A program made the position numbers and the translations under genes. Of a stretch of DNA of 64,000 bases, positions 44,590-53,431 are shown piece after piece. Positions within the stretch are counted from its first letter, which is position 1. Each line of letters opens with the position of its first letter. Where the stretch lies: NCBI RefSeq assembly GCF_900099775.1, contig NZ_FMTM01000005.1, forward strand, positions 1 to 64,000. The letters are read 5' to 3'. A model generated the notes under the pieces. It was not told where the DNA came from, searched no databases, and saw nothing but the letters and a program-made list of their open reading frames with translations. Source of the stretch: Rhizobium mongolense subsp. loessense. GTDB lineage: Bacteria > Pseudomonadota > Alphaproteobacteria > Rhizobiales > Rhizobiaceae.

Positions 44590-44612
44590 CGATATTGGAT
44601 ATACGAATATCG
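44590..44612. promoter_or_regulatory. candidate LysR (NodD-type) operator
   Basis: CGATATT-N9-AATATCG, a perfect 7-bp inverted repeat. Its arms and 9-bp spacer resemble the ATC-N9-GAT core of rhizobial nod boxes. It lies between the divergent propeller and LysR genes, 36 bp from the LysR ATG. Confidence 0.6.
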
Positions 44613-44648
44613 CTCAAAGTAATATTCATAAGCCATCGGAGGTTCACC

Positions 44649-45563
44649 ATGAAGCTCGCCGCAGTCGATCTGAACCTGCTTGTCGCCTTTGACGCTCTGC
44701 TGAGCGAAGGGAGCGTCAGCGTTGCAGCGGCGCGGATCGGATTGAGCCAACCCGCCATGAGCAAGCGGCTGGCGCATTTGCGGCAGCTTTTTGCCGACGA
44801 TCTCTTCGTCCGTAGCGCCGATGGCGTGCGCCCAACAGAAAAGGCGCTTGACCTTGCTGATCCGATCCGCGCGGCGTTGCGCCAGATCGAGGACACTTTG
44901 GGCGGGCTCGGACGATTTTTGCCGGAGCGGTCGCAGCGGGTTTTCAGAATTGCGACAACGGATCACGTAACAGTCACCCTGATTCCCGACTTGATGGCGA
45001 CCTTGCGAAGGATTGCGCCAGGGATCTCCCTCGTGATCCGAAGCCTTCATCGCCAGGAGGTGATCGACCAGCTTGAGAAGGGATCAGTCGATCTTGCGAT
45101 TACGATCCTGCCGGATGCTCCGACCAGCATAAAGCGGGCGAGTCTCTTTCATGTGGACTGGATTTCGCTCGTATCGGCCTCACACCCCGAAATCACCGAT
45201 GAACTGACGCTAGGCCTTTTCCTCAAGTATCCGCATCTTCTGGTCACCCATGTCGGTGATCTCAAGGGCTATATCGATCGCATGCTGGATGATCGCGGCA
45301 TGAAGCGATACGTCGCGATGAGCCTGCCTTACGCACTGGCAGTGCCTGCGATCATTGCACGCACCGACATGATCTGCACCCTCTCAGCCAACCTGATCGA
45401 TTTGGCCAGCTGGCCCGATATACGGTCTTTTCCTGTGCCGTTCGAATATTCCGGATACGAGGAGACGATGCTCTGGCACCGTCGGAACGACAGTGATCCG
45501 GGCCATAGCTGGCTGAGGCGTACACTGCTGGAAGTGAGCGAAACCGTGGAGCGGCGCGCATAG
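44649..45563 (+). CDS. LysR-family regulator (NodD-like subgroup)
   Basis: A 304-aa LysR protein, distinct from the others here: it opens MKLAAVDLNLLVAFDALLSE and has LFVRSADGVRPTEKA, the NodD/NahR-like pattern instead of RTTRSVSL. Effector domain about 90-300. Probably controls the divergent propeller gene via the inverted repeat at 44590. There is no nod gene nearby, so it should not be called nodD. Confidence 0.9.
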   Translation: MKLAAVDLNLLVAFDALLSEGSVSVAAARIGLSQPAMSKRLAHLRQLFADDLFVRSADGVRPTEKALDLADPIRAALRQIEDTLGGLGRFLPERSQRVFRIATTDHVTVTLIPDLMATLRRIAPGISLVIRSLHRQEVIDQLEKGSVDLAITILPDAPTSIKRASLFHVDWISLVSASHPEITDELTLGLFLKYPHLLVTHVGDLKGYIDRMLDDRGMKRYVAMSLPYALAVPAIIARTDMICTLSANLIDLASWPDIRSFPVPFEYSGYEETMLWHRRNDSDPGHSWLRRTLLEVSETVERRA

Positions 45564-45613
45564 GGCGTCCTCGGCACAAAGCTGTTCCACTTGGTCTCCT
45601 GCGCCCGGACAGG

Positions 45614-45739
45614 GGCAAAATCGACAAAGGCCCTCAGCGTGGGCAGCAGAGAGTTTCGTTTCGGATAATAGAGGAAGAGGCCCGGTGACTCGATCGCGCG
45701 ATCGCTGAGAACGCCGATCAGCCGCCCGGCAAGTCGCAT
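45614..45739 (-). pseudogene. LysR C-terminal fragment
   Basis: The minus strand reads LAGRLIGVLSDRAIESPGLF then LYYPKRNSLLPTLRAFVDFA. This is the C-terminal block of the [12 protein letters not shown] LysR subgroup seen in the four intact copies. No HTH remains. Confidence 0.75.
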
Positions 45740-45786
45740 CCCTGTCCTGCACGGCGCTCATCACGTCGATGTTGCACGGTGACCTT

Positions 45787-46080
45787 TCAGTGTCCGGACC
45801 GGCCATGCTTCTTCACCGGCCCAACTCCTGTTCGCAGATCCGGCACATCGGAAATCCGGTCAAACCTGACAGCGTGGGATCGCGCGCCTTGTAGAGCTGC
45901 GCGACGCAGGGACTCAAGCTGACCGAGTACGACAACATCGAAGCTGTTTTCCATGGATAGCGGCCACAACGGCGGCACATCGTCACCATAGACAAAGCCG
46001 AACTGCTGAGCCACCCAAGTCAGCCCGCTTGTGCGAAGCTCGCTCTCAGCGGCGAGCTCGCCGGCAGGATAGTGGCTCGT
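45787..46080 (-). pseudogene. NAD(P)-dependent epimerase fragment
   Basis: The minus strand from 46080 reads SHYPAGELAAESELRTSGLT then WVAQQFGFVYGDDVPPLW, aligned in order with HTYPASKVAAEKELRESGLN of the intact epimerase (14586-15395) and its downstream FVYGDGDG. The catalytic Lys position is Glu, and there is no N-terminal Rossmann part because the GntR gene ends at 46082. Confidence 0.7.
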
Positions 46081-46081
46081 G

Positions 46082-46723
46082 TCAGTTACGAAGCTGCTTA
46101 TAAGTCATGCTTTGTATGCGGATATGTTCGCGCATCACCGTCTCGGCTTTTCGCGCATCGTGTGCCTCGAGTGCCTCGAGTACCTGTCGATGCTCCTTCA
46201 TTGAACTCGTCAGGCGGTCAGCGACCGTAAGTTGTGCCTGCCGGAAGGGGCGGAGGCGCCGCTGCATGTCGCGGGTCTCCTCTGCCAGGAAACCGTTTCC
46301 CGTGGCGTCATAGATGATGCCGTGAAACGTCTCGTTTTCCTGGTAGTACTGTCGGTAATCCTGTATCGAGAGGGCGCGGTCGCAACGCAGTGCTGCCTGC
46401 CGCAGCAGCATGACCTGTGCCGTCGTTATCCTTTGTGCAGCAAGCTTGGCGCACCAGGCTTCCAACTCGGCCATGACTTCGAACATCTCCACGAGTCGGA
46501 CGAAGTCCGGCGTGCGCGCGAATGTTCCGCGATTGGGATGAAAGACGGCCAAGCCCGAGCTGGATAGCAACTGCAATGCCTGCCTCAGCGGTGTGCGCGA
46601 GACGCCGAATTCTCTCGCAAGGCTCACTTCATCAAGCCTTTCGCCATCCTTGAACCTTCCATCTGCAATCATCGCTTCAAGACGTTCATAGATTAGATCT
46701 GCGGTAGATGTCTTCGTGGTCAT
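46082..46723 (-). CDS. GntR-family regulator (FCD type)
   Basis: A 213-aa protein. Winged-helix GntR domain about 5-70 (DGERLDEVSLAREFGVSRTPLRQAL, split) and an FCD effector domain about 80-205 with metal-site-like Glu/His residues (EVMAELEAWCAKLA, ENETFHGIIYDAT, MKEHRQVLEAL). Divergent from the peptide transporter operon, so it is the probable repressor; the ligand may be a transported peptide, amide or its product. ATG 46723 preferred over 46744, which lacks room for a ribosome site. Confidence 0.92.
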   Translation of the reverse strand: MTTKTSTADLIYERLEAMIADGRFKDGERLDEVSLAREFGVSRTPLRQALQLLSSSGLAVFHPNRGTFARTPDFVRLVEMFEVMAELEAWCAKLAAQRITTAQVMLLRQAALRCDRALSIQDYRQYYQENETFHGIIYDATGNGFLAEETRDMQRRLRPFRQAQLTVADRLTSSMKEHRQVLEALEAHDARKAETVMREHIRIQSMTYKQLRN

Positions 46724-46807
46724 CGCGCCCTCACCATGCTTCATCCTTTATCAGAGCGAGACGAACATTGCATCGGTTCCCGCCGTATTGCACTCACTTG
46801 TAAATAA

Positions 46808-46817
46808 TTGTGTACAA
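46808..46817. promoter_or_regulatory. candidate GntR/FCD operator
   Basis: TTGT-GT-ACAA, the palindromic type bound by many FCD regulators, inside a very AT-rich 166-bp spacer between the GntR and transporter genes. Confidence 0.5.
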
Positions 46818-46889
46818 CATCAAAAAAATGCCTACAATTAATACAAACATAAAAATGCATAAAAATAGAGCAACAATAAAGGGAACGCT

Positions 46890-48401
46890 ATGAAACATGT
46901 CATTGCCCTTTCGGCATTTCTTCTGCCCGCCTGCCTGGTATCCACCCAAGCCTCCGCCGGTAAAGCCGACGATGTCCTCAACATCGCATTCTCCAAGGAG
47001 CTGGAACACGTTGATCCCTATTACAACACGGCCCGCGAAGGGGTCCTTCTCGGTTATGCCGTTTGGGACGCGCTGCTTTATCGTGATACGGCCACGGGCG
47101 AGTACAAGGGAAACCTCGCGACGGAATGGAAATGGGTCGATGCTACCACGCTCGAACTGAAACTTCGGCAGGGCGTAAAGTTCCAGAACGGCGAAAGCTT
47201 TGATGCCGATGACGTTGTCTTTACATTGAATTACGCCGTCGACCCGAAAAACGGCACGAAAGCTCAGGCAAATACCAACTGGATCAAGTCGGCTGAGAAG
47301 GTCGATCAGTTCACGGTGCGCATCCATACCAACGGACCGTTTCCGGCTGCATTGGAATATCTTGCGGGCCCGATCGTTATCCAGCCCAACGAATACTATC
47401 AGGCCGTTGGTCAGCAGGGCGTCGCCCTGAAGCCGATCGGGACAGGGCCTTACTCTGTTGAAAGCGTCGAGCCGGGCCGCCACTTTGTGTTGAAGCGCAA
47501 TCCCGACTATTTCGCTGCGGCCAAGCCGAAGGCGTCAATCGGCACGATCGATATCCGCACGGTGCCGGATGCCAATACGCAGATGGCTGAACTGTTCAAT
47601 GGCGATATCGACATCGTCTGGGGTGTGCCATCCGACCAGGCCGACAAAATGGCGACCGTCGGTCAGTTCCAAGTGGTGAACGCACCGACCATGCGTGTCG
47701 GTTACCTCAGCTTTGATGCCGCCGGCCGCACGGGCGATAGTCCGATGAAAAACCTCAAGGTCCGTCAGGCGGTCAATATGGCGATCAACCGCCCGGGCAT
47801 CATCGACGCTTTGATGAAGGGTACGACCAGGGTCATCAACAGCGCCTGCGCGCCAGACCAGTTCGGCTGCGAGCAAAACGTGATGGTCTATCCCTACGAT
47901 CCGGCAAAGGCCAAGGAATTGCTCACAGAGGCGGGCTATCCGAACGGTTTCAGTATCGATTTCTACGCCTATCGCGATCGTCCCCTTGCCGAGGCGATGA
48001 TCGGCATGCTCGCCGAAGTCGGCATTACCGGTAAGCTGAATTACATGCAGTATGCCGCACTTCGCGAGAAGCGGATCAAGGAAGGCGCGCCCATTTCCTT
48101 CATGACCTGGGGCTCGAACTCGCTCGCAGACATTTCGGCGATCACCAGCGCGTTCTTCCGCATGGGCGGCGAGGACGATGCGCGCGATCCAGAGGTTGCA
48201 GGCCTGCTGGAAAAGGGGGATAGCTCGACCAACCCGGACGAGCGCAAGGCCGCCTATTCCAAGGCGCTGTCGGTCATCGCCGACAAGGCCTATTGGACAC
48301 CGCTCTGGGTCTATTCGACCAATTACGTGATGGGCGCCGACGTCAACTTCAAGCCAACGCCGGACGAGATCATCCGCTTCTACGACATTAGCTGGAAATA
48401 A
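46890..48401 (+). CDS. ABC transporter substrate-binding protein, family 5 (peptide)
   Basis: A 503-aa periplasmic binding protein with a Sec signal (1-23). SBP family 5 (DppA/OppA) layout: DVLNIAFSKELEHVDPYYNT at the start, LRQGVKFQNGESFDADDVVFTL (split, about 91-112), the IGTGPY motif, and the late lobe VRQAVNMAINR. Loads di- or oligopeptides or related amides. First gene of the operon 46890-54928. Confidence 0.93.
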   Translation: MKHVIALSAFLLPACLVSTQASAGKADDVLNIAFSKELEHVDPYYNTAREGVLLGYAVWDALLYRDTATGEYKGNLATEWKWVDATTLELKLRQGVKFQNGESFDADDVVFTLNYAVDPKNGTKAQANTNWIKSAEKVDQFTVRIHTNGPFPAALEYLAGPIVIQPNEYYQAVGQQGVALKPIGTGPYSVESVEPGRHFVLKRNPDYFAAAKPKASIGTIDIRTVPDANTQMAELFNGDIDIVWGVPSDQADKMATVGQFQVVNAPTMRVGYLSFDAAGRTGDSPMKNLKVRQAVNMAINRPGIIDALMKGTTRVINSACAPDQFGCEQNVMVYPYDPAKAKELLTEAGYPNGFSIDFYAYRDRPLAEAMIGMLAEVGITGKLNYMQYAALREKRIKEGAPISFMTWGSNSLADISAITSAFFRMGGEDDARDPEVAGLLEKGDSSTNPDERKAAYSKALSVIADKAYWTPLWVYSTNYVMGADVNFKPTPDEIIRFYDISWK

Positions 48402-48498
48402 GTTGTCTCGGCAGCGTCCGGGCTGGCCATGCTGGTCCGGTCGTGCGACCGGCTGAAGACCATCTTCTCGTCCCGCAGCGCGATCAAAAGGGTGCTTC

Positions 48499-49416
48499 GT
48501 GTTCAAATTTATCCTGGCGAAACTCGGGTTGGCGTTGCTCGTCGCGCTGACGGTCTCCTTCATCAGCTTCATCCTCCTCTATCTGGCCGGCGACCCTGCG
48601 GTGTCGATCGCCGGGGAAAACGCTACCGCCGAGGTAATCACTGCGGTGCGCCAGCAATACGGTTTCGACCGTCCGCTGATCACGCAGTATCTGGACTGGC
48701 TGATGCGTGCCCTTTCGGGCGACTTCGGCATGAGCTATTATTTCCGGGTGCCGGTCGCCGACATGATCGCTGAGCGTCTCCCGGTGACGATGGCCATCGG
48801 CGGCCTCGGCATGCTGTTTGCGCTCATCGTCGCCATCCCGATGGGCGTGCTGGCTGCCGCGTTTCCCAATACCTGGATCGACCGCGCCGCGATTGGGATC
48901 GCCGTCGTCGGCCAGGCGATCCCAAGCTTCTGGTTCGGTCTCATTCTGATTGTCGTCTTCTCGGTCAATCTCGGGATGCTTCCGGCCTCTGGTACCCGCA
49001 CCTGGACGGGCTACATCCTGCCGATGGTCGTGCTCGGCTATTATGCGATGCCGGCGATCATGCGGCTCACCCGTGCCGGCATGATGGAAGTGCTGGCAGC
49101 AGACTATATCCGAACGGCGCGCGCCAAGGGGCTGAACTGGCGCATCGTGATGTTCAAGCATGCGCTGCGCAATGCCATCATCCCGGTCGTCAGCCTGGCC
49201 GCCGTCCAGCTCGGCTTCATGTTCGGCGGCTCGGTCATCGTCGAGACCGTGTTTGCGCTGCACGGCGCGGGCTTCCTGGCCTGGGAATCCATCTCTCGCA
49301 ATGACCTGCCGACCATGCAGGCCCTGATCCTGATCTTCTCGATGTTCTACATCGGCCTCACCTTCCTGGCAGACATCCTGAACGCCTGGCTCGATCCGCG
49401 CTTGAGGAGCAACTGA
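48499..49416 (+). CDS. ABC transporter permease (DppB-like)
   Basis: A 305-aa inner-membrane permease with six helices and the EAA loop (IRTARAKGLNWRIVMFKHALRNA, about 200-222, split). N-terminal FKFILAKLGLALLVALTVSF is the DppB/OppB opening. Lies 97 bp after the binding protein gene; partner permease follows after 1 bp. Confidence 0.93.
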   Translation: MFKFILAKLGLALLVALTVSFISFILLYLAGDPAVSIAGENATAEVITAVRQQYGFDRPLITQYLDWLMRALSGDFGMSYYFRVPVADMIAERLPVTMAIGGLGMLFALIVAIPMGVLAAAFPNTWIDRAAIGIAVVGQAIPSFWFGLILIVVFSVNLGMLPASGTRTWTGYILPMVVLGYYAMPAIMRLTRAGMMEVLAADYIRTARAKGLNWRIVMFKHALRNAIIPVVSLAAVQLGFMFGGSVIVETVFALHGAGFLAWESISRNDLPTMQALILIFSMFYIGLTFLADILNAWLDPRLRSN

Positions 49417-49417
49417 C

Positions 49418-50317
49418 ATGAGCGAAATTTCCGTGGCTTCCGCCTCTCCCGCCGTCGCGTCGACTAGGCAGTCCGCGCGTTTCATACACCGGGCACTGCG
49501 CCACCGCAGTTTCATGGTCGGCTTCCTGATCATCGCCGTCGTCGTCGCCGTCGCCATTTTCGCGCCGCTTCTTGCCCCGCACGACCCCTACAGGCAGGAT
49601 CTGCTCGCGCGCATGGCACGGCCGGTCTTTCTCGGCGGTACCTGGCAGCATGTGCTTGGCACCGATACGCTGGGCCGCGACTATCTGTCCCGACTGATCT
49701 ACGGCGCTCGAGTATCGCTGATGATCGGCTGTGTTGCCGCCTTCATTTCCGCCATCATCGGCACCACGCTCGGCATTCTTGGCGGCTATTTCGGCGGCAA
49801 GGTGGATGCGGTCGTGATGTTCCTCGTCTCCGTGAGGTTGGCGCTCCCGGCAACGCTTGTCGCGCTTGCGGTCGTCGCCCTGTTCGGCGGCTCATTGACC
49901 GTGGTCGTGGTGGCGCTCGGCTGCCTACTGTGGGACCGGTTTGCTGTCGTCATGCGTAGCGCCACCATGCAGGTGCGCAAGATGGACTATATTGCCGCCG
50001 CCGAAGTGCTCGGCGCAAACGTGCCGCGGATCCTGTGGAAGGACGTGCTGCCGAACGTGATGAATGCGCTGATCGTCGTGCTGACGCTGGAAATGGCGCA
50101 TGCCATCATCCTCGAGGCGGCCCTTTCCTTCCTCGGCCTCGGCGTCCAACCGCCGACCCCGTCCTGGGGACTGATGATTTCGGAGGGCAAGGAGATGCTC
50201 TTGTTCGAGAGTTGGCTGATCGCAATCCCTGGTATCGCGCTCTTCATCCTGCTGCTCGCCATCAACATGCTGGGCGACGGCATTCGAGACGTCACCGCAC
50301 CGGAGGGCAGAAACTAA
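49418..50317 (+). CDS. ABC transporter permease (DppC-like)
   Basis: A 299-aa permease with the DppC/OppC opening, including FMVGFLIIAVVVAVAIFAPL and HVLGTDTLGRDYLSRLIYG. EAA loop YIAAAEVLGANVPRILWKDV (about 189-208). Overlaps the ATPase gene by one base (TAATG). Confidence 0.93.
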   Translation: MSEISVASASPAVASTRQSARFIHRALRHRSFMVGFLIIAVVVAVAIFAPLLAPHDPYRQDLLARMARPVFLGGTWQHVLGTDTLGRDYLSRLIYGARVSLMIGCVAAFISAIIGTTLGILGGYFGGKVDAVVMFLVSVRLALPATLVALAVVALFGGSLTVVVVALGCLLWDRFAVVMRSATMQVRKMDYIAAAEVLGANVPRILWKDVLPNVMNALIVVLTLEMAHAIILEAALSFLGLGVQPPTPSWGLMISEGKEMLLFESWLIAIPGIALFILLLAINMLGDGIRDVTAPEGRN

Positions 50318-51960
50318 TGTCCAGTTCCGTCCTCTCCATCCGCAATCTCACCGTCGACCTTCCCAAAGGTGGCGATCGTCCACATGCGGTCACCAATCTG
50401 TCGCTCGAGATCGGGGCGAAGCAAATCCTCTGCATAGTCGGCGAGTCTGGCTCCGGCAAGTCGATCACCTCGCTCGCAACGATGGGGCTTCTGCCCAAAG
50501 CGCTGAAGCCATTCTCGGGCGAGATCCTGTTCGATGGACAGGATGTGCTGAAGCTTTCGCCGAAAGAACATGCGGCGCTGCGTGGCACGCGCATGGGGAT
50601 GATCTTTCAGGAGCCGATGAGCGCGCTCAATCCCTGCTACACAGTGGGCGAGCAGATCGAGGAGGTGTTCCGCGCCCATACCAGGATGACGCGGGCCGAG
50701 CAGCGGGCTCGTACGCTATTGCTTTTGGAGGAGGTTCGGCTTCCCGAGCCGCAACGCCTTTATCATGCCTATCCGCACCAGCTTTCCGGAGGACAGCGGC
50801 AGCGCATCGTCATCGCCATGGCGCTTGCGATGGAGCCGCGGCTGTTGATCGCCGACGAGCCGACGACGGCCCTCGACGTTACGACGCAGGCGCAGATCCT
50901 CGACCTGTTCAAGGAACTGCGAGACAAGCGCGATGCGGGCATCCTGTTCGTCACCCATGATTTCGACGTGGTGGCCGAAATCGCCGACCGCGTGCTTGTC
51001 ATGCAGAATGGCCTCGTGGTGGAGCAGGGCAGTGCTGACGATGTGCTCAACCATCCGCGTCACCCCTATACGCAGCGACTGATCGATGCTGTTCCGCGCC
51101 GGCACAAGGCCAAGGGCACGCCGGACAGCAACCGTCCGATCGGGCTTCGCGTCGCCGGCATTGAGAAGACGTTCCGCACGCCAGCGACGCTGTTCAAGCC
51201 GGCCCGCACCGTGGCTGCGGTCAAGCCGATGGATTTCGTCATCCTCGAAGGGCAGACGCTCGGCATCGTTGGCGAATCCGGCTCGGGCAAGTCGACGCTG
51301 GTGCGCTGCCTGATGGGGCTGGTCGAGCCGGATGAAGGCTCGGTCTGGGTTGGCAATCAGAGGCTCGATACCGCGAGTGTGGCTGGGCGCCAACAGTTCC
51401 GTCGGCATATCCAGATCGTTTTTCAGGACCCATATGGATCACTCAATCCCCGCCGCAGGATCGGTGACCTGCTGATCGAGGGACCGGTCAATTTCGGCGT
51501 GCCCAGGCCCGATGCCTTGAAGAAGGCGCGCGAACTCCTGACGATCGTCCGATTGGAGGAAGATGCACTTGAGCGTTATCCCGCGCAGTTTTCGGGCGGC
51601 CAGCGGCAACGTATTTCGATCGCTCGGGCGCTAATGGTGGAGCCTAGGATACTGATCGCCGACGAGGCGGTTTCCGCCCTTGACGTTTCGGTGCAGAAGG
51701 ATGTCCTGAAGCTCCTCAACGAGATCAAGGCCACGGTCGGACTAACGATGATCTTCATCACCCATGACCTGAGGGTGGCCTCCGAGGTTTCGGACCACAT
51801 CCTCGTCATGCAAAAAGGAGAAGCGGTCGAATACGGGACGGTCGATCAGGTCTTTGGCAATCCCCAGAAGGACTATACCAAACACCTCGTCACGGCGATG
51901 CCGGGGAAAGGTTGGGAGGTTCCCGATATGACGAAATTGAATGCTGGCAGGACGGTATAG
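50317..51960 (+). CDS. fused double ABC ATPase (DppD-DppF type)
   Basis: A 547-aa protein with two complete ABC domains. Domain 1: Walker A GESGSGKS (about 41), signature LSGGQRQR (about 159), Walker B LLIADEP. Domain 2 (from about 275): Walker A GESGSGKS (about 321), FSGGQRQR (about 427), Walker B ILIADEA. Both C-terminal oligopeptide-transport extensions are present (HPRHPYTQRLIDAVPRR and NPQKDYTKHLV). Powers the DppBC-like permeases. GGAGGGCAG precedes ATG 50317. Confidence 0.93.
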   Translation: MSSSVLSIRNLTVDLPKGGDRPHAVTNLSLEIGAKQILCIVGESGSGKSITSLATMGLLPKALKPFSGEILFDGQDVLKLSPKEHAALRGTRMGMIFQEPMSALNPCYTVGEQIEEVFRAHTRMTRAEQRARTLLLLEEVRLPEPQRLYHAYPHQLSGGQRQRIVIAMALAMEPRLLIADEPTTALDVTTQAQILDLFKELRDKRDAGILFVTHDFDVVAEIADRVLVMQNGLVVEQGSADDVLNHPRHPYTQRLIDAVPRRHKAKGTPDSNRPIGLRVAGIEKTFRTPATLFKPARTVAAVKPMDFVILEGQTLGIVGESGSGKSTLVRCLMGLVEPDEGSVWVGNQRLDTASVAGRQQFRRHIQIVFQDPYGSLNPRRRIGDLLIEGPVNFGVPRPDALKKARELLTIVRLEEDALERYPAQFSGGQRQRISIARALMVEPRILIADEAVSALDVSVQKDVLKLLNEIKATVGLTMIFITHDLRVASEVSDHILVMQKGEAVEYGTVDQVFGNPQKDYTKHLVTAMPGKGWEVPDMTKLNAGRTV

Positions 51961-51970
51961 GGCAGTGACG

Positions 51971-53353
51971 ATGAACAGGAATGCAATCATAGCCGCGGCT
52001 TCGGCCTATGCGCGAGACGGGGCTCTGGCTGGTGATCTCAAGCGTCTGGTGGCCCACCGGTCGATCAGTCAGTCGGAGGGTACGCCGGAAGCCCTGATGA
52101 ACTACCTTGCCGACGAGATGGTGCCGATGCTTGCAGCTCTCGGCTATGAATCCGGCATTTTCGCCAATCCCCGCGAGAACGGCGCGCCGCTTCTGATCGC
52201 AAGCCGTATCGAGGGCGACGATCTGCCCACGGTGCTCACCTACGGGCATGGCGACGTCTGCAACGGCGAGGCGAGCCGCTGGCGCAAAGGGCTCGAACCC
52301 TTCTCGCTCATCATTGAGGGCGACAAGCTCTTTGGGCGGGGCACGGCCGACAACAAGATCCAGCATCTCATCAACATCAAGGCGCTGGAGCATGTGATCA
52401 AGGGGCGGGGTTCGCTCGGCTTCAATTCCAAGATCGTCATCGAGATGGCGGAAGAGACCGGTTCCTACGGCCTGCGGGAATTCTTCGCGCAGCAGAAAGA
52501 GGCGCTTGCCGCCGACGTGCTGATCGCGTCCGACGGGCCACGGCTCACGGTTGATACCCCCACCATGTTTATGGGATCGCGCGGCGGGCTTCCGTTCGAT
52601 CTCGTTGTCAATCTGCGCGATGGCGATTATCATTCCGGCAATTTCGGCGGGCTGCTGGCCGATCCTGTCATCATACTTTCCCATGCGATCGCCTCGATCG
52701 TCGATGCCCGCGGCCAGATCCAGGTGCCCGAATGGCGGCCGACGAGCCTGACCGATGACATTCGCCTGGCCTTGAAGGACCTGCCGCCGCGCCGGCACGA
52801 TCTGGACTGGGGCGAGACGGACCTGACGCCATCCGAACGGGTGTTCGGCTGGAATTCGCTGGCCGTGCTCGCCATTTCCTCCGGCAATATCGCGGCACCG
52901 CAAAACGCCATCGCCGGCTCGGCCCAGGCCCGCTGCCAGTTGCGCTTCGTTGTCGGGACCGACATCGACGACATCGTGCCGGCGTTGCGCCGCCATCTCG
53001 ATGCGCATGGGTTTTCGATGGTCGAGGTGCGGGAAGCGAAAGAGGAGCCGTTCAAGGCGACCCGCTTTCCGCCCGACCATCCTTGGGTGCGTTTCGTCGA
53101 GCGGTCGATCGCTGCAAGCAGCGGCAAGAGCCCGCATGTGCTGCCCAACCTCGCCGGTTCGCTGCCGAACGACGCCTTCACCGACATTTTGGGCCTGCCG
53201 ACGATCTGGATTCCCCATTCGCATGCGGAATGCGGCCAACACGGACCGAACGAGCACGCGCTTCTGTCGATCGCCGAAGAGGGGATGCGGGTGATGACCG
53301 CGCTGTTCCTCGACATCGCCGATAATGGCGGAAAGGCGGATGCGATTGCCTGA
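51971..53353 (+). CDS. M20-family metallopeptidase
   Basis: A 460-aa M20 peptidase (DapE/ArgE/carboxypeptidase class), cytosolic. Metal and catalytic motifs: TYGHGDVC (about 91), GRGTADNKIQ (about 128, Asp ligand), EMAEETGS (about 163, Glu base and ligand), and a late His in PHSHAECGQHGPNEH. The HGD variant in place of HxD typical of close homologues is normal for this subgroup. Ten bp after the ATPase gene, so it probably cleaves the imported peptides. Confidence 0.9.
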   Translation: MNRNAIIAAASAYARDGALAGDLKRLVAHRSISQSEGTPEALMNYLADEMVPMLAALGYESGIFANPRENGAPLLIASRIEGDDLPTVLTYGHGDVCNGEASRWRKGLEPFSLIIEGDKLFGRGTADNKIQHLINIKALEHVIKGRGSLGFNSKIVIEMAEETGSYGLREFFAQQKEALAADVLIASDGPRLTVDTPTMFMGSRGGLPFDLVVNLRDGDYHSGNFGGLLADPVIILSHAIASIVDARGQIQVPEWRPTSLTDDIRLALKDLPPRRHDLDWGETDLTPSERVFGWNSLAVLAISSGNIAAPQNAIAGSAQARCQLRFVVGTDIDDIVPALRRHLDAHGFSMVEVREAKEEPFKATRFPPDHPWVRFVERSIAASSGKSPHVLPNLAGSLPNDAFTDILGLPTIWIPHSHAECGQHGPNEHALLSIAEEGMRVMTALFLDIADNGGKADAIA

Positions 53354-53431
53354 CGATGGTTGATTATGGTCTTTTGCTCGTCGGCGGCTATTGATGCCGG
53401 CCCGAAAGTCACCGCCCGACTGGAGATTGCC

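Noticed and set aside
44649..45563. Calling the LysR gene nodD
   Set aside because: Subgroup likeness and a nod-box-like repeat only; no nod genes in the window.
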